From: Comamonadaceae bacterium OTU4NAUVB1
GTDB lineage: Bacteria; Pseudomonadota; Gammaproteobacteria; Burkholderiales; Burkholderiaceae_C
Direction: 5' to 3'
Assembly: GCA_024372625.1 (NCBI GenBank)
Contig: CP099605.1
Coordinates: 2,542,001 to 2,606,000 of the forward strand
Length of the DNA stretch: 64,000 nt
Position 1 is the first letter of the stretch, and each line of letters starts with the position of its first letter. Positions 1 to 9,221 of the stretch are shown here, piece by piece. The position numbers were made by a program, and so were the translations under genes. The notes under the pieces are model-generated. The model was not told the DNA's origin. It did no database searches and saw nothing but the letters and a program-made list of their open reading frames with translations.

Positions 1-1701
1 GCCCGCCAGGTTGCGCACGCCCAGCTTGCTCATGAGCTTGTAGCGCCGCTCCATCTCGGCCACGCACCAGTTCAGGCCGTGCGCGGCCTGCCGCATGTCG
101 GTGACCACCGGCGCGAGCAGGTGCGGGATGCCTTCGTAGACCGACATCTCCAGCATCTTCGGGTCGATCATGAGCAGGCGGACGTCGCGCGCCTCGGCCT
201 TGTAGAGCAGGCTCAGGATCATGGCGTTGATGCCCACCGACTTGCCCGAGCCCGTGGTGCCCGCCACCAGCACGTGCGGCATCTTGGCGAGGTCGGCCAC
301 CACCGGATTGCCCACGATGTCCTTGCCCAGTCCCATGGTCAGCATCGACTTGCCGTCGTTGTAGACCTGCGAGCCGAGGATCTCGCTCAGGCGGATCGAC
401 TGGCGCTTGGCGTTGGGCAGTTCCAGCGCCATGTAGTTCTTGCCGGGAATCGTCTCGACCACCCGGATCGACACCAGCGACAGCGATCGCGCGAGGTCCT
501 TGGCGAGGCCGACGATCTGCGAACCCTTCACGCCCGTGGCCGGTTCGATCTCGTAGCGCGTGATCACCGGCCCGGGCGAAGCGAGCACCACGCGCACCTC
601 GACGCCGAAGTCCTTGAGCTTCTTCTCGATCATGCGGGAGGTCATCTCCAGCGTGTCCGAGGACACGGTCTCCTGGCGCAGTTGCGGCGCGTCGAGCAGG
701 TCCACGCGCGGCAGCTTGCCCTCGCCGTTCTCGCGGAACAGCGGCTTCTGGTTCTCCTTGACGACACGATCGCTCCGGGCAACCTCGGTCACGGCCCGCT
801 GGATCGGCACCGGCGCCGGGGGCACGCGCTGGGTGTCCGCGGTCGCGCGTGGCGTCGGTGCCGGGACGGGCGACGCGACTTCCTTGGCCGGACGTGCCTG
901 CGGACGGGTCGCGGTGAAGTCGTCCATCGTCGGCTCGCTGACACGTGCCGCTGGCGACGCCGGCTCCGCGCCTTCCTCCCGCTCGCGCACGGCGCGCCGG
1001 CCCATGGCCAGGTCCTCGGCGATCTCGCGTTTCTCGCGACGCGATTCGAACAGCGAGAACACGCGCGAACCCAGCCGCTCGGCCACCTGCGACCAGGAGA
1101 AACGGAACACCAGCGCCGAGCCGACGACACCGGCGGCAATGGCGATCAGGGCCGAACCCGTGAAGCCGATCCATTTCACGCTCATGGGACCGACGAAATA
1201 ACCCAGCACACCACCCCCGTGGCCGGGCAGGCGGAATTCGAGTCGGTAGAGCCGAGACCATTCGAGCATCGCGCTGGCGCACAGCAGCAGCAGCAGCCCG
1301 AACCAGAAGGCCAGCCGACCCCGGTCGAGCCGGCCCCACGGCGGCGGCTCGACCGCCACCGGCGCCACTTCGCCACCGCGCAGCCAGCCGGCGAGGGACG
1401 AGAGCCAGACACGCAATCCGGCGGCCAGACACCACCAGACCGAATAGCCGGCCACGAAATAGCTGCCGTCGGCGATCCATGCGCCGATGCGTCCTCCCCA
1501 GTTCTTGACCTCTCCCCCGGTGCCCGAAGTCGACCACGCCGCGTCGGAGGGCGTGAAGCTGAGCATGGCCAGCAGCCAGAAGAGAAGCGCCACGAAACCG
1601 GCGATCAGGGTGATCTCCTGCGCGAAGCGCATCGCGCGCAGGCGGACCGGAGGTGGGTTGGAAGCGTTCGAAGCGTGCAGGGAGTTCAGCGAATAAGTCA
1701 T
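1..1701 (-). CDS. ftsK: DNA translocase FtsK, 3' part cut off by the window edge
   Basis: FtsK pumps chromosomal DNA at the division septum and activates XerCD recombination at dif. The reading frame enters from the left edge on the minus strand and starts at ATG 1699-1701 ([11 protein letters not shown]), so about 567 residues are visible. The N-terminus carries four hydrophobic segments typical of the membrane anchor, followed by a Pro/Ala/Arg-rich linker. Then comes the conserved motor start with VDLLDAPQ, the stretch around [20 protein letters not shown], and the Walker A motif GTTGSGKS (about nt 240-265). The Walker B region [12 protein letters not shown] follows near nt 150-180. The gamma domain that reads KOPS sites is outside the window. 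No clear Shine-Dalgarno precedes the ATG. The Crp/Fnr gene lies 98 bp upstream on the same strand. Confidence 0.94.
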   Translation of the reverse strand, partial: MTYSLNSLHASNASNPPPVRLRAMRFAQEITLIAGFVALLFWLLAMLSFTPSDAAWSTSGTGGEVKNWGGRIGAWIADGSYFVAGYSVWWCLAAGLRVWLSSLAGWLRGGEVAPVAVEPPPWGRLDRGRLAFWFGLLLLLCASAMLEWSRLYRLEFRLPGHGGGVLGYFVGPMSVKWIGFTGSALIAIAAGVVGSALVFRFSWSQVAERLGSRVFSLFESRREKREIAEDLAMGRRAVREREEGAEPASPAARVSEPTMDDFTATRPQARPAKEVASPVPAPTPRATADTQRVPPAPVPIQRAVTEVARSDRVVKENQKPLFRENGEGKLPRVDLLDAPQLRQETVSSDTLEMTSRMIEKKLKDFGVEVRVVLASPGPVITRYEIEPATGVKGSQIVGLAKDLARSLSLVSIRVVETIPGKNYMALELPNAKRQSIRLSEILGSQVYNDGKSMLTMGLGKDIVGNPVVADLAKMPHVLVAGTTGSGKSVGINAMILSLLYKAEARDVRLLMIDPKMLEMSVYEGIPHLLAPVVTDMRQAAHGLNWCVAEMERRYKLMSKLGVRNLAG

Positions 1702-1799
1702 GAAAGCGCGGTTCGGCCTGCGATCCAAGCCGTCATCGCACCGAGCCTACAACGGAAAAGGCGCCGCGCGAGCGGTTGCCGTGTCGATCAGGGCGCCCG

Positions 1800-2474
1800 T
1801 CACGTCAGGGAGGACAGTCGCTCCTTCACGATCATGGAGCCATCGGTCTGGGTCTGGACGAAGCCGCGCTCCTCCAGATCCTTCATGACGCGGCTGACCA
1901 TCTCGCGCGAGGCTCCCACCATCTTGGCCAGGTCCTGGCGCGAGATCTTGTCGCGGATCTTGAGGTTGCCCTGGCCGTCGTCCACGGCGAACTCGATCAG
2001 CGAGCGCGCGACGCGGCCATAGACGTCCATGAGTGCCAGCGATTCGATCTTGCGGTCCGCCTGCCGCAGGCGCTGCACCAGGCCGCGCATGATGTTGTAC
2101 GACATCGAGGCGTTCTCGGGCAGGCAGCGGCCGAAGGCATCGCGGGCCAGCACGAGCACGTCGGTCTGGATCTCGGTCCTGACGGTGGCGGAATGGGGCT
2201 CGTCGTCGATCAGGCTCATCTCGCCGAGGTAATCGCCCTGCTGCAGGGTGGCGAGGATCACTTCGCGGCCCCGGGTGTCCGTGCTCATCACGCGGGCTCG
2301 ACCCGTGAGGATGATGTAGAGGGCATCCGACTTCTTGCCCTGCTCGACGATCACCTCCGCGCGCTTGAATCGCTTCTTGACGATCGCATCTGCGATGCTG
2401 GCCGACTGGGCCGGCGTCAGTGCGGAAAACAAGGGAACTCGCCTGAGCAACTCAAGATTGGACAGCATGGACAT
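1800..2474 (-). CDS. Crp/Fnr-family transcriptional regulator
   Basis: A cyclic-nucleotide-binding-type beta-roll (about residues 10-120, with GEMSLIDDEPHSATVR resembling the phosphate-binding cassette) is followed by a C-terminal winged helix. The recognition region reads SRQDLAKMVGASREMVSRVMKDLEERGF. No N-terminal cysteine cluster is present, so it is not an oxygen-sensing Fnr. The E-x-S-L-I-D-x-E-P-H-S-A-T form is typical of Comamonadaceae Crp-like proteins whose ligand is uncertain. I prefer the start at MSMLSNLELL (ATG 2472-2474). A TTG extension to 2498 is open but has no ribosome site, and ATG 2466-2468 is also possible. The gene is divergent from trxB, and the 160-bp spacer contains a perfect inverted repeat at 2565-2588. 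Its regulon cannot be deduced from the sequence. Confidence 0.88.
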   Translation of the reverse strand: MSMLSNLELLRRVPLFSALTPAQSASIADAIVKKRFKRAEVIVEQGKKSDALYIILTGRARVMSTDTRGREVILATLQQGDYLGEMSLIDDEPHSATVRTEIQTDVLVLARDAFGRCLPENASMSYNIMRGLVQRLRQADRKIESLALMDVYGRVARSLIEFAVDDGQGNLKIRDKISRQDLAKMVGASREMVSRVMKDLEERGFVQTQTDGSMIVKERLSSLT

Positions 2475-2564
2475 CTTCGAATCCCGGAAAACGCGCAATT
2501 GGAGAACTTATTGCTTAATTACAATCACGCGCATTGAAAACGCCCCTCATCAGGGACGGCCCGC

Positions 2565-2588
2565 AAGGTGATACTTGAAAATCACCTT
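2565..2588. promoter_or_regulatory. Perfect inverted repeat in the crp/trxB divergent spacer
   Basis: AAGGTGAT (2565-2572) is separated by 8 nt from its exact reverse complement ATCACCTT (2581-2588). The core TGAT-N8-ATCA has Crp/Fnr half-sites but a spacer longer than the canonical 4-6 nt. It may be an operator for the adjacent regulator or a stem-loop in the trxB leader. It ends 46 bp before the trxB start. Confidence 0.4.
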
Positions 2589-2631
2589 CCGGAAAATGTA
2601 CACGCTGATACAGCAAAATTCAGGTTTTTAA

Positions 2632-3595
<964 letters not shown>

Positions 3596-3599
3596 CGCA

Positions 3600-3643
3600 G
3601 GCTTTGCCAAACAACGGGCTGTCTTGCAGCCTGTGGCAAAGCC
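3600..3643 (+). promoter_or_regulatory. Two-tier stem-loop in the rpmB leader
   Basis: GGCTTTGCCA (3600-3609) pairs perfectly with TGGCAAAGCC (3634-3643). Inside the loop, GGCTG (3617-3621) pairs with CAGCC (3627-3631). There is no following T-run, so it is not a standard intrinsic terminator. It could be a 5' leader structure for autoregulation of L28/L33, or an end-stabilising hairpin for the trxB message. Confidence 0.45.
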
Positions 3644-3741
3644 GGGGTACCGCCACCCGGATTCCATGGCGAGGTCAAGCTGCAAAACGCCCACGTTCCC
3701 CTGCGGACGGGGCGCCAGCTGTTTCAGGAAAGAGTGTCCAC

Positions 3742-3975
3742 ATGGCACGCGTCTGCGATATCACGGGCAAAGGCCCGATGGTGGGAAACAACGTTTCCCA
3801 CGCCAACAACAAAACCAAGCGCCGGTTCCTGCCGAACCTGCAATACCGCCGTTTCTGGGTCGAGACTGAAAACCGCTGGGTTCGCCTGCGGGTTTCGAGC
3901 GCTGCATTGCGCCTGATCGACAAGAACGGCATCGATGCCGTGCTCGCAGACCTGCGCGCACGCGGCCAAGCCTAA
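3742..3975 (+). CDS. rpmB: 50S ribosomal protein L28
   Basis: A 77-residue basic protein beginning [23 protein letters not shown], which is the L28 signature, followed by [11 protein letters not shown] and the conserved C-terminal [15 protein letters not shown]. The length matches bacterial L28. The start ATG 3742 is preceded by AGGAAAGA at 3726-3733. rpmG follows 11 bp downstream, the usual proteobacterial pair, so the two are probably co-transcribed. The only cysteine is Cys5, so no zinc site is apparent. Confidence 0.97.
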   Translation: MARVCDITGKGPMVGNNVSHANNKTKRRFLPNLQYRRFWVETENRWVRLRVSSAALRLIDKNGIDAVLADLRARGQA

Positions 3976-3986
3976 GGAGCGCAATC

Positions 3987-4160
3987 ATGGCAACGAGCAA
4001 AGGCGGACGCGAGAAGATCAAGCTGGAATCCACCGCGGGTACCGGCCATTTCTATACCACCAGCAAGAACAAGAAGACGACGCCTGAAAAGCTGTCGATC
4101 ATGAAGTTCGACCCCAAGGCACGCAAGCACGTCGAATACAAGGAAATCAAGCTGAAGTAA
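3987..4160 (+). CDS. rpmG: 50S ribosomal protein L33, zinc-free type
   Basis: This 57-residue protein has the L33 core [20 protein letters not shown] and the ending [17 protein letters not shown]. It contains no cysteine, so it is the C-minus form that does not bind zinc. It is paired with rpmB, with an AAGGAG ribosome site 9-10 nt before the ATG, and is followed by a strong intrinsic terminator. Confidence 0.97.
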   Translation: MATSKGGREKIKLESTAGTGHFYTTSKNKKTTPEKLSIMKFDPKARKHVEYKEIKLK

Positions 4161-4209
4161 TTCGGCGCCGATTTCTTTCAGGGCGGATCATCATTCGTCC
4201 CGACATCCG

Positions 4210-4235
4210 ACCCGCTCTCACCCAGCGGGTTTTTT
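4210..4235 (+). terminator. Intrinsic terminator of rpmB-rpmG
   Basis: ACCCGCT (4210-4216), a 7-nt loop and AGCGGGT (4224-4230) form a 7-bp stem that runs into six T (4230-4235). It lies 50 bp after the rpmG stop. Confidence 0.85.
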
Positions 4236-4284
4236 GTTGTCCGGTTTTTTGCATCAAACCATTCGGACCGATGGCATGGCCATA

Positions 4285-4312
4285 AAAAAACCGACCCGGA
4301 GGTCGGTTTTTT
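4285..4312. terminator. Bidirectional intrinsic terminator between rpmG and the desaturase gene
   Basis: AAAAAACCGACC (4285-4296), loop CGGA and GGTCGGTTTTTT (4301-4312) form a perfect 12-bp hairpin with A/T tails on both sides. It can stop minus-strand transcription of the desaturase gene, which ends at 4343, and read-through from rpmG. Confidence 0.9.
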
Positions 4313-4342
4313 GACTTTCAGCCTCGAGGGCGTGGAATGCGA

Positions 4343-5557
4343 TCAGACACGTGCCGCGCGCAACCGCGTCGAGAACTCACGCAGCCCGGCGATGCCACTG
4401 GCTTCGGCACGGTGGCACCAAGCCGCCAGATCCGATACCAGCTGCTCGCGCGAATGCGAGGTGTTGAGCCACAGCTGGCGGAGTTCCTCGCGCATCGTCA
4501 CCATCTTGTCGAGCACCGGATGCGCGGCACGTGCCTGCACGATGTGCGTGCGCGCCGCCGGGGGCACCTTGTCGTCGTCCCGATGGAGCCACTGCTTGGC
4601 GGCCCGCAGCACCGACAGATCGGCACCCTTGGCCTTGAGTTGCGCCAGTTCGTCGCGGGTCGTGCGGCGCATCTCGCGCGCGAATCCGGCCATCACCTCG
4701 TAGCGATTGGCGATCACGGCCTCCAGCGTCTTCTCGTCAGCGACCGGCTGTACATCACCCATCAGCATCTTCGGCGGCAGCTTCTTGACCTTGGCCCAGC
4801 CGATCTTCTGCATCAGGCTGATGTAGACCCAGCCGATGTCGAACTCGTACTTCTTGACCGAGAATTTGGCCGACGTCGGATAGGTGTGGTGATTGTTGTG
4901 AAGCTCCTCGCCACCGATGATGATTCCCCAGGGAATCAGGTTGGTGCTGGCATCGGTCGCCTCGAAGTTGCGATAGCCCCAGAAATGGCCGATGCCGTTG
5001 ACCACGCCAGCCGCCCAGAACGGGATCCAGACCATCTGCACCGCCCAGATGGCCAGACCGATGGCACCGAACATCGCCACGTTCAGGATCATCATCAGGC
5101 CCACGCCCTGCCAGCTGTAACGCGCATACAGGTTGCGTTCGATCCAGTCGTTGGGCGTGCCATGGCCGAAGCGCTCGACGGTGTCCTTGTTCTTGGATTC
5201 CCTGCGATAGAGTTCGGCGCCGCGCCACATGACTTCGTCGAAACCCTTGACCTGCGGGCTGTGCGGGTCGTCCACGGTCTCGCACTTCGCATGGTGCTTG
5301 CGATGGATGGCGACCCATTCCTTGGTGACCATGCCGGTGCCCAGCCACAGCCAGAAGCGGAAGAAGTGCGATGGGATCGGACCCAGTTCCATGGCCCGAT
5401 GCGTCTGCGTGCGGTGCAGGAAGATCGTTACCGCGGCAATCGTGATGTGAGTGGTCACGAGCGTGTAGAGGACGATCTGCCACCACGAGAGATCCCACAT
5501 GCCGTGAGCGAGCCAGTCGACAGCCGCGTTCAACACGGCAGAGTCAGGAAGGAACAT
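4343..5557 (-). CDS. Acyl-CoA/fatty acid desaturase (membrane di-iron)
   Basis: This looks like a delta-9-type integral membrane desaturase that introduces a cis double bond in acyl chains using O2. The three histidine boxes are present: HRTQTH after the first membrane pair, HRKHH in the middle (AIHRKHHAKCETVDDPHSP), and HNNHH near GGEELHNNHHTYPTS. Hydrophobic segments surround them. The C-terminal ~110 residues are soluble and rich in Arg/Lys/Glu. I chose ATG 5555-5557 (MFLPDSAVLN), which matches the usual N-terminus. An upstream ATG at 5611 adds 18 residues and has a better Shine-Dalgarno (AAGGAGAGG), so the start is not settled. It is a single gene closed by the bidirectional terminator at 4285-4312. 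Confidence 0.9.
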   Translation of the reverse strand: MFLPDSAVLNAAVDWLAHGMWDLSWWQIVLYTLVTTHITIAAVTIFLHRTQTHRAMELGPIPSHFFRFWLWLGTGMVTKEWVAIHRKHHAKCETVDDPHSPQVKGFDEVMWRGAELYRRESKNKDTVERFGHGTPNDWIERNLYARYSWQGVGLMMILNVAMFGAIGLAIWAVQMVWIPFWAAGVVNGIGHFWGYRNFEATDASTNLIPWGIIIGGEELHNNHHTYPTSAKFSVKKYEFDIGWVYISLMQKIGWAKVKKLPPKMLMGDVQPVADEKTLEAVIANRYEVMAGFAREMRRTTRDELAQLKAKGADLSVLRAAKQWLHRDDDKVPPAARTHIVQARAAHPVLDKMVTMREELRQLWLNTSHSREQLVSDLAAWCHRAEASGIAGLREFSTRLRAARV

Positions 5558-5687
5558 TGAGTCAGGTACTCCATTACCACACGAAGGTGCGGTTCCAGGG
5601 GAATCGAGCATTTTAAAGGTTAGCCTCTCCTTGAGGGGCTAAAGCCTTGATCAATCCGGCATTTGCCGTTGTTTTGGAGCGTCCGAC

Positions 5688-6959
5688 CTATTTGCGGTTC
5701 CACACGGCCGCGAAAAAACCGTCGGTCGCATGGCGATGCGGCCACAGTCGCAGGTAGCGCCTGCCGTCGTCGCCACCCGCGCAAAGCCGGGTCGCCTCGT
5801 CGACCTTCAGTCCATCGAGCAGATCGGCGGCGTCCTGGGGCAGAAAATCAGGGTTCGCCGCGCCGAACGCGGCAGCGATGGCCTCGTTTTCTTCCGGCAG
5901 CACGCTGCACGTCGCGTAGACCAGGCGCCCCCCCGACTTCACCAGGCGCGCCGAACTCTGCAGGATGGCGGTCTGTTTGGCGGTGAGCTCCTCGGCCGAC
6001 TGCTGGGACTGGCGCCATTTCAGGTCGGGATTGCGTCGCAACGTGCCCAGACCGGAGCACGGCGCATCGACCAGCACGCGGTCGATCTTGCCGGCCAGGC
6101 GCTTGACGCGCTCGTCGCGCTCGTGCGCGATGGCAGCAGGATGGACGTTGGAGAGCTTGCTGCGCGCGAGCCGGGGCTTGAGCGCATCGAGCCGGTGAGC
6201 CGATGTGTCGAAGGCATAGAGCCGGCCGGTGTTGCGCATCGTGGCGCCGATGGCGAGCGTCTTGCCGCCCGCGCCGGCGCAGAAATCCACCACCATCTCG
6301 CCACGCTTGGCGTCCAGCAACAGCGCGAGCAGTTGGGATCCCTCGTCCTGGACCTCGATGGCGCCGCGCGCGAAGGCATCCACCTTGGTCAGCGCCGGCT
6401 TGCCGTCGATGCGCAGACCCCAGGGCGAGAACGGCGTGGCCACGGCCTTGATGCCCGCGAGGGACAGTTCCTTCTGCACATCGGCACGCTTGTCGTGGAG
6501 GGTGTTGACGCGCAGGTCGAGCGGTGCGGGCTGCTGCAGGCTTTCCGCCAGCGCCCAGAACTCGTCGCCGAGTTGCGCCTTCAGCGGCTTGACCAGCCAC
6601 TCCGGCAGGTTGTGGCGATGGCGCTCCAGCAGATCGCTCTGGCTGACGGCATCGCAGTTGTCGAGCCAGCGTTTCTCGACCTCGTTGAGTGCGCTCTTGA
6701 GGAAATCGCGCGGGCCGTGGAAGCCCAGGATGGCCATGCGCCGCTCCTTGGAACCCGTGCCCGAGGGCGACAGGTGATCGAACAACAGCTTCTTGCGCAA
6801 CACGGTATAGACCGTCTCGGCCAGGGTGGCGCGTTCGCGGGGACCGAACTCGCGGTGATCGCGGAAGAAGCGCGACACCACCTGGTCGGCGGGATGATCG
6901 AATTTCAGGACGAGGCCGACCAGATCGGCGCTCGCCTCCAACAGGGCTTTGGGATGCAT
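5688..6959 (-). CDS. rsmB: RsmB/NOP-family rRNA (cytosine-C5) methyltransferase
   Basis: Probably the 16S rRNA m5C967 methyltransferase, or a close RsmB-type paralogue. The 423-residue protein has an N-terminal NusB-like helical part. The AdoMet fold contains DFCAGAGGKTLAIG (motif I), the LVDAPCSGLGTLRRNPD motif with the first conserved Cys, and LVYATCSVLPEENEA with the catalytic Cys. Both cysteines of the m5C mechanism are present. The start is MHPKALLEAS at ATG 6957-6959. The frame stays open farther upstream, but that stretch overlaps the DUF1653 gene on the other strand and does not look like protein. Confidence 0.9.
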   Translation of the reverse strand: MHPKALLEASADLVGLVLKFDHPADQVVSRFFRDHREFGPRERATLAETVYTVLRKKLLFDHLSPSGTGSKERRMAILGFHGPRDFLKSALNEVEKRWLDNCDAVSQSDLLERHRHNLPEWLVKPLKAQLGDEFWALAESLQQPAPLDLRVNTLHDKRADVQKELSLAGIKAVATPFSPWGLRIDGKPALTKVDAFARGAIEVQDEGSQLLALLLDAKRGEMVVDFCAGAGGKTLAIGATMRNTGRLYAFDTSAHRLDALKPRLARSKLSNVHPAAIAHERDERVKRLAGKIDRVLVDAPCSGLGTLRRNPDLKWRQSQQSAEELTAKQTAILQSSARLVKSGGRLVYATCSVLPEENEAIAAAFGAANPDFLPQDAADLLDGLKVDEATRLCAGGDDGRRYLRLWPHRHATDGFFAAVWNRK

Positions 6960-7061
6960 GGGGGTGATTGTCTCAGCCAGGACCCCCCCGCCCGGGACAA
7001 TGCTGCTTCGCGCTCCCTGGCGTCCCTTCCGTTTCCGCGCCTTTCCCGGCCCCACTGCCCC

Positions 7062-7298
7062 ATGACAGACGACAACCTTCCGCCCCTCATCGAAACCCCG
7101 CCCGGCCTCTACCGTCACTACAAGGGCGGCGAGTACGAGGTCGTCGGCACCGTGCGCCACAGCGAGACCCTGGAGCCGATGACGCTCTACCGTGCGCTCT
7201 ACGGTCAGCGCGGCCTGTGGGTGCGCCCGGCCGCGATGTTCGGCGAGACGGTGGAGATCGACGGCGTGGCGCGACCGCGCTTCCTGCGGCTCGTCTGA
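7062..7298 (+). CDS. DUF1653 domain protein
   Basis: A 78-residue protein with the DUF1653 core GLYRHYKGGEYEVVGTVRHSE, then MTLYRALYGQRGLWVRPAAMF and a C-terminal FLRL. These small proteins are widespread and have no established biochemical role. The gene sits alone on the plus strand between two minus-strand genes (rsmB and purN). It starts at ATG 7062, 102 bp from the rsmB start, so the two share a divergent promoter region. Confidence 0.87.
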   Translation: MTDDNLPPLIETPPGLYRHYKGGEYEVVGTVRHSETLEPMTLYRALYGQRGLWVRPAAMFGETVEIDGVARPRFLRLV

Positions 7299-7311
7299 GG
7301 GCCGGCGGCGC

Positions 7312-7899
7312 TCAGCAACGGGCGCCGAGCCAGCTTGCGATCGCCTTCGGGTAGAGCCGGTGCTCCTGGCTGAGCACGCGCGCGGCCAGCACGGCTTCGG
7401 TGTCGCCGGGCAGCACGGGCACGACGGCCTGGTCGAGGATCGGTCCGTGGTCGAGTTCCGCCGTCACCTGGTGCACGGTGACGCCCGCGACGCGGCAACC
7501 GGCCTCGATCGCGCGGCGGTGCGTGTGGAGCCCCGGAAAGGCCGGCAGCAGCGAGGGGTGGATGTTCAGCAGCCGCCCCGCGTAACGCGCGACGAAGCCC
7601 GGCGTCAGGATGCGCATGAAGCCGGCGAGTACGACCAGCACGGGCGCATGGGCATCGATCGCCCCGGCCAAGGCGGCGTCGAACGCCTCGCGCGTAGCGA
7701 AGTCCTGGTGCGGCACCACCGCGGTCGCGATGCCCCGCGCCCGTGCGAGGTCGAGCCCCCCGGCGTCCGCCCGGTTGCTGACCACGGCCGCCACGCGCGC
7801 ATCGAAGCGTTCGGCCCAGCGCCCGGCTTCGGCGGCGCGCACGATGGCGGCCATGTTGGAGCCGGCTCCGGAGATGAGGATGACGATGTTGTGCTTCAT
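7312..7899 (-). CDS. purN: Phosphoribosylglycinamide formyltransferase
   Basis: PurN uses 10-formyl-tetrahydrofolate to formylate GAR in purine synthesis (EC 2.1.2.2). The 195-residue protein begins MKHNIVILISGAGSNM, the glycinamide ribotide binding loop. It contains VLAGFMRILTPGFV, the catalytic block LNIHPSLLPAFPGLHTHRRA and the Asp-bearing HQVTAELDHGPILDQA. Length and motif spacing match the family. It ends 13 bp from the convergent DUF1653 gene. Confidence 0.96.
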   Translation of the reverse strand: MKHNIVILISGAGSNMAAIVRAAEAGRWAERFDARVAAVVSNRADAGGLDLARARGIATAVVPHQDFATREAFDAALAGAIDAHAPVLVVLAGFMRILTPGFVARYAGRLLNIHPSLLPAFPGLHTHRRAIEAGCRVAGVTVHQVTAELDHGPILDQAVVPVLPGDTEAVLAARVLSQEHRLYPKAIASWLGARC

Positions 7900-8029
7900 G
7901 GAAGCGCGGAATTATCCGTGTCGCTGCGAGGACAACTTTTTTCCGCACGACCATGCTAAAACCGATGGCTGACGGAGACACTCCGCCCCGCCCTTCCAGT
8001 GCGGCGGCAACCCACACAGCGAGGCACGC

Positions 8030-9211
8030 ATGGATTTGAGCTTCACCCCCGAAGAGCAGGCGTTCAGAGAAGAGATCCGCGCCTGGGTCAAGGACCACCT
8101 TCCGGCCGACATTTCGCACAAGGTGCACAACGCCCTCGAACTCACGCGCGAGGACCACCAGCGCTGGGCACGCATCCTGGGCAAGAAGGGCTGGCTGGGC
8201 TACGGCTGGCCCAAGGAGTTCGGCGGACCGGGCTGGACCTCGATCCAGCGCCACCTGTTCGAGGAGGAAACCGCGCTCGCGGGCGCCCCGCGCATCATTC
8301 CCTTCGGACCGGTGATGGTGGCCCCGGTCATCCAGGCCTTCGGCAATGCCGAGCAGCAACAGCGTTTCCTGCCGGGCATCGCCAGCGGCGAGGTCTGGTG
8401 GAGCCAGGGCTACAGCGAACCGGGCTCGGGCTCGGACCTCGCCTCCGTCAAGACCCGCGCCGAGCGCCAGGGTGACAAGTACATCGTCAATGGCCAGAAG
8501 ACCTGGACCACCCTCGGCCAGTATGGCGAGTGGATCTTCTGCCTGGTGCGCACCAGCAACGAAGGCAAGCCGCAGACCGGCATCAGCTTCCTGCTGATCG
8601 ACATGAAGTCGCCCGGCGTCACGGTGCGCCCGATCAAGCTCGTCGACGGAAGCGTCGAGGTCAACGAAGTCTGGTTCGACAACGTCGAGGTGCCGGCGAA
8701 CAACCTGATCGGCGAGGAGAACAAGGGCTGGACGTACGCCAAGCACCTGTTGAGCCACGAGCGGACCAACATCGCGGATGTGAATCGCGCCAAACGCGAA
8801 CTCGAACGCCTCAAGCGCATCGCCCGGAGCGAGGGCGTCTGGGAAGACGCGCGCTTCCGCGACGAGATCGCCAAGCTCGAGGTGGACGTCGTGGCCCTGG
8901 AGATGCTGGTGCTGCGCGTGCTCGCGGCCTCGACCTCGGGCAAGAACTCGCTCGACATCGCCGGCCTGCTCAAGATCAAGGGCAGCGAGATCCAGCAGCG
9001 CTACAGCGAACTCATGATGCTCGCCGGCGGTCCCTACGCGCTGCCCCTGGTGCGCGAGGCCATGGAGGCCGGTTGGCAGGGCGACTTCCCCGGCGGCGAC
9101 GCCGGCCTGGCGCCGCTCACCTCCACCTACTTCAACATGCGCAAGACCACCATCTACGGTGGTTCCAACGAAGTGCAGCGCAACATCGTCGCGCAAACCG
9201 TCCTGGGCTGA
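8030..9211 (+). CDS. Acyl-CoA dehydrogenase (first of a pair)
   Basis: A flavoprotein of the acyl-CoA dehydrogenase fold, 393 residues. It has an N-terminal helical domain (LSFTPEEQAFREEIR), the middle beta domain with WWSQGYSEPGSGSDLASVKT and QKTWTT, and the C-terminal FAD-contact motif TTIYGGSNEVQRNIVAQ. It would catalyse alpha,beta-dehydrogenation of an acyl-CoA and pass electrons to ETF. The GAGG at 8021-8024 supports ATG 8030. A second, divergent acyl-CoA dehydrogenase follows after 10 bp. Such tandem pairs often encode the alpha and beta subunits of heterotetramers acting on bulky substrates. The substrate is unknown. Confidence 0.92.
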   Translation: MDLSFTPEEQAFREEIRAWVKDHLPADISHKVHNALELTREDHQRWARILGKKGWLGYGWPKEFGGPGWTSIQRHLFEEETALAGAPRIIPFGPVMVAPVIQAFGNAEQQQRFLPGIASGEVWWSQGYSEPGSGSDLASVKTRAERQGDKYIVNGQKTWTTLGQYGEWIFCLVRTSNEGKPQTGISFLLIDMKSPGVTVRPIKLVDGSVEVNEVWFDNVEVPANNLIGEENKGWTYAKHLLSHERTNIADVNRAKRELERLKRIARSEGVWEDARFRDEIAKLEVDVVALEMLVLRVLAASTSGKNSLDIAGLLKIKGSEIQQRYSELMMLAGGPYALPLVREAMEAGWQGDFPGGDAGLAPLTSTYFNMRKTTIYGGSNEVQRNIVAQTVLG

Positions 9212-9221
9212 GGAGACACAC

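Noticed and set aside
79..2022. Long plus-strand open frame opposite ftsK and the Crp/Fnr gene
   Set aside because: Its translation is His/Arg/Asp-rich low complexity and exactly antisense to clear protein motifs; it is a high-GC mirror frame.
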